5,237 nucleotides of DNA, from assembly GCA_020696885.1 (NCBI GenBank), contig JAJFMS010000515.1, forward strand, positions 1-5,237, given 5' to 3'. A program made the translations under genes and the position numbers. This document shows, piece by piece, positions 5,046-5,237 of this stretch (positions are counted from its first letter, which is position 1; every line of letters starts with the position of its first letter). This DNA is from Armatimonadota bacterium (GTDB taxonomy: Bacteria > Armatimonadota > SYMT01). The notes under the pieces are model-generated. The model saw nothing but the letters and a program-made list of their open reading frames with translations. It did not search any database and was not told the origin of the DNA.

Positions 5046-5237
5046 CTACGCACTCTGCACGCCCTCTCGCTGTGTTAGCAGGTTCGGCACGTAGACCGTT
5101 ACCTCGTTCTCTGCGGTGAAGCGATACCCTGCGACATGTTTCCACAGCTCGAAGTAGGCCCGGAACGGCTCCGTGATCTCGGTCAGGTGGCGGTAGAGCG
5201 GCCAGAGGATGTGGTGCGCCAGGTCGTAATCGCAGGC
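5046..5237 (-). CDS. unrecognised protein, C-terminal fragment cut by the window edge
   Basis: An open frame runs in from the right edge and stops at a TAG at 5046-5048, giving the last 63 residues of a longer protein. The start lies outside the window. I do not recognise the family. The segment reads as real coding sequence: a balanced composition with a run rich in aromatic residues and His (DYDLAHHILWPLYRHLTE), then PFRAYFELWKHVAGYRF, probably helical, and a hydrophobic stretch with alternating residues (NEVTVYVPNLL) that may be a final beta strand. Codon third positions are mostly G or C, as in the neighbouring genes. A 290-base gap with dyads separates it from the pentapeptide gene, so it is probably a separate transcription unit. 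Confidence 0.7.
   Translation of the reverse strand, partial: ACDYDLAHHILWPLYRHLTEITEPFRAYFELWKHVAGYRFTAENEVTVYVPNLLTQREGVQSA

Noticed and set aside
4714..5094. Plus-strand open frame across the intergenic region
   Set aside because: It starts inside the pentapeptide gene, crosses hairpin-rich DNA and ends inside the edge gene, with no motif.

Overview
This is a GC-rich bacterial window. Every gene I can support lies on the minus strand, so transcription runs from high to low coordinates. The GC content, the gene mix and a CACAAAGACAC-type intergenic repeat would fit a soil or sediment phylum such as Gemmatimonadota, Acidobacteriota or Chloroflexota. No marker gene here settles the taxonomy, and that placement is a guess.

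Layout in transcription order. (1) At 5237-5046 is the C-terminal 63 residues of an unrecognised protein that enters from outside the window. (2) At 5045-4756 is a non-coding stretch with a compact cluster of GC-rich dyads. (3) At 4755-3905 is a pentapeptide-repeat gene whose reading frame is broken once, near 4274-4278. Removing five bases there restores both the frame and the five-residue repeat phase. (4) At 3896-3177 is pyrF (orotidine 5'-phosphate decarboxylase), read from a probable TTG start whose ribosome binding site overlaps the stop of the pentapeptide gene. (5) At 3177-2026 is a dGTPase-like HD-domain dNTP triphosphohydrolase, joined to pyrF by a TGATG stop/start overlap. (6) At 2004-1836 an inverted-repeat element fills most of the gap. 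(7) At 1822-1502 is a short alkyltransferase-like DNA-repair protein with PWWRV in place of the MGMT active site PCHRV. (8) At 1501-998 is a 504-base non-coding region holding a 17-base palindrome and a perfect 13-bp hairpin. (9) At 997-83 is a sulfotransferase.

The pentapeptide, pyrF and dGTPase genes are packed tightly enough to be one operon. Its two enzymes act on nucleotides: pyrF makes UMP, and the dGTPase removes dNTPs. The alkyltransferase-like gene may be a fourth member if the repeat element does not end transcription. The sulfotransferase, behind its own palindrome-rich upstream region, looks like a separate unit.

I found no mobile element with a transposase, no CRISPR array, no RNA gene and no convincing undescribed defence system. 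The observations most worth checking are the frame break in the pentapeptide gene, the inverted-repeat element in the leader of the alkyltransferase-like gene, and the two dyads upstream of the sulfotransferase.
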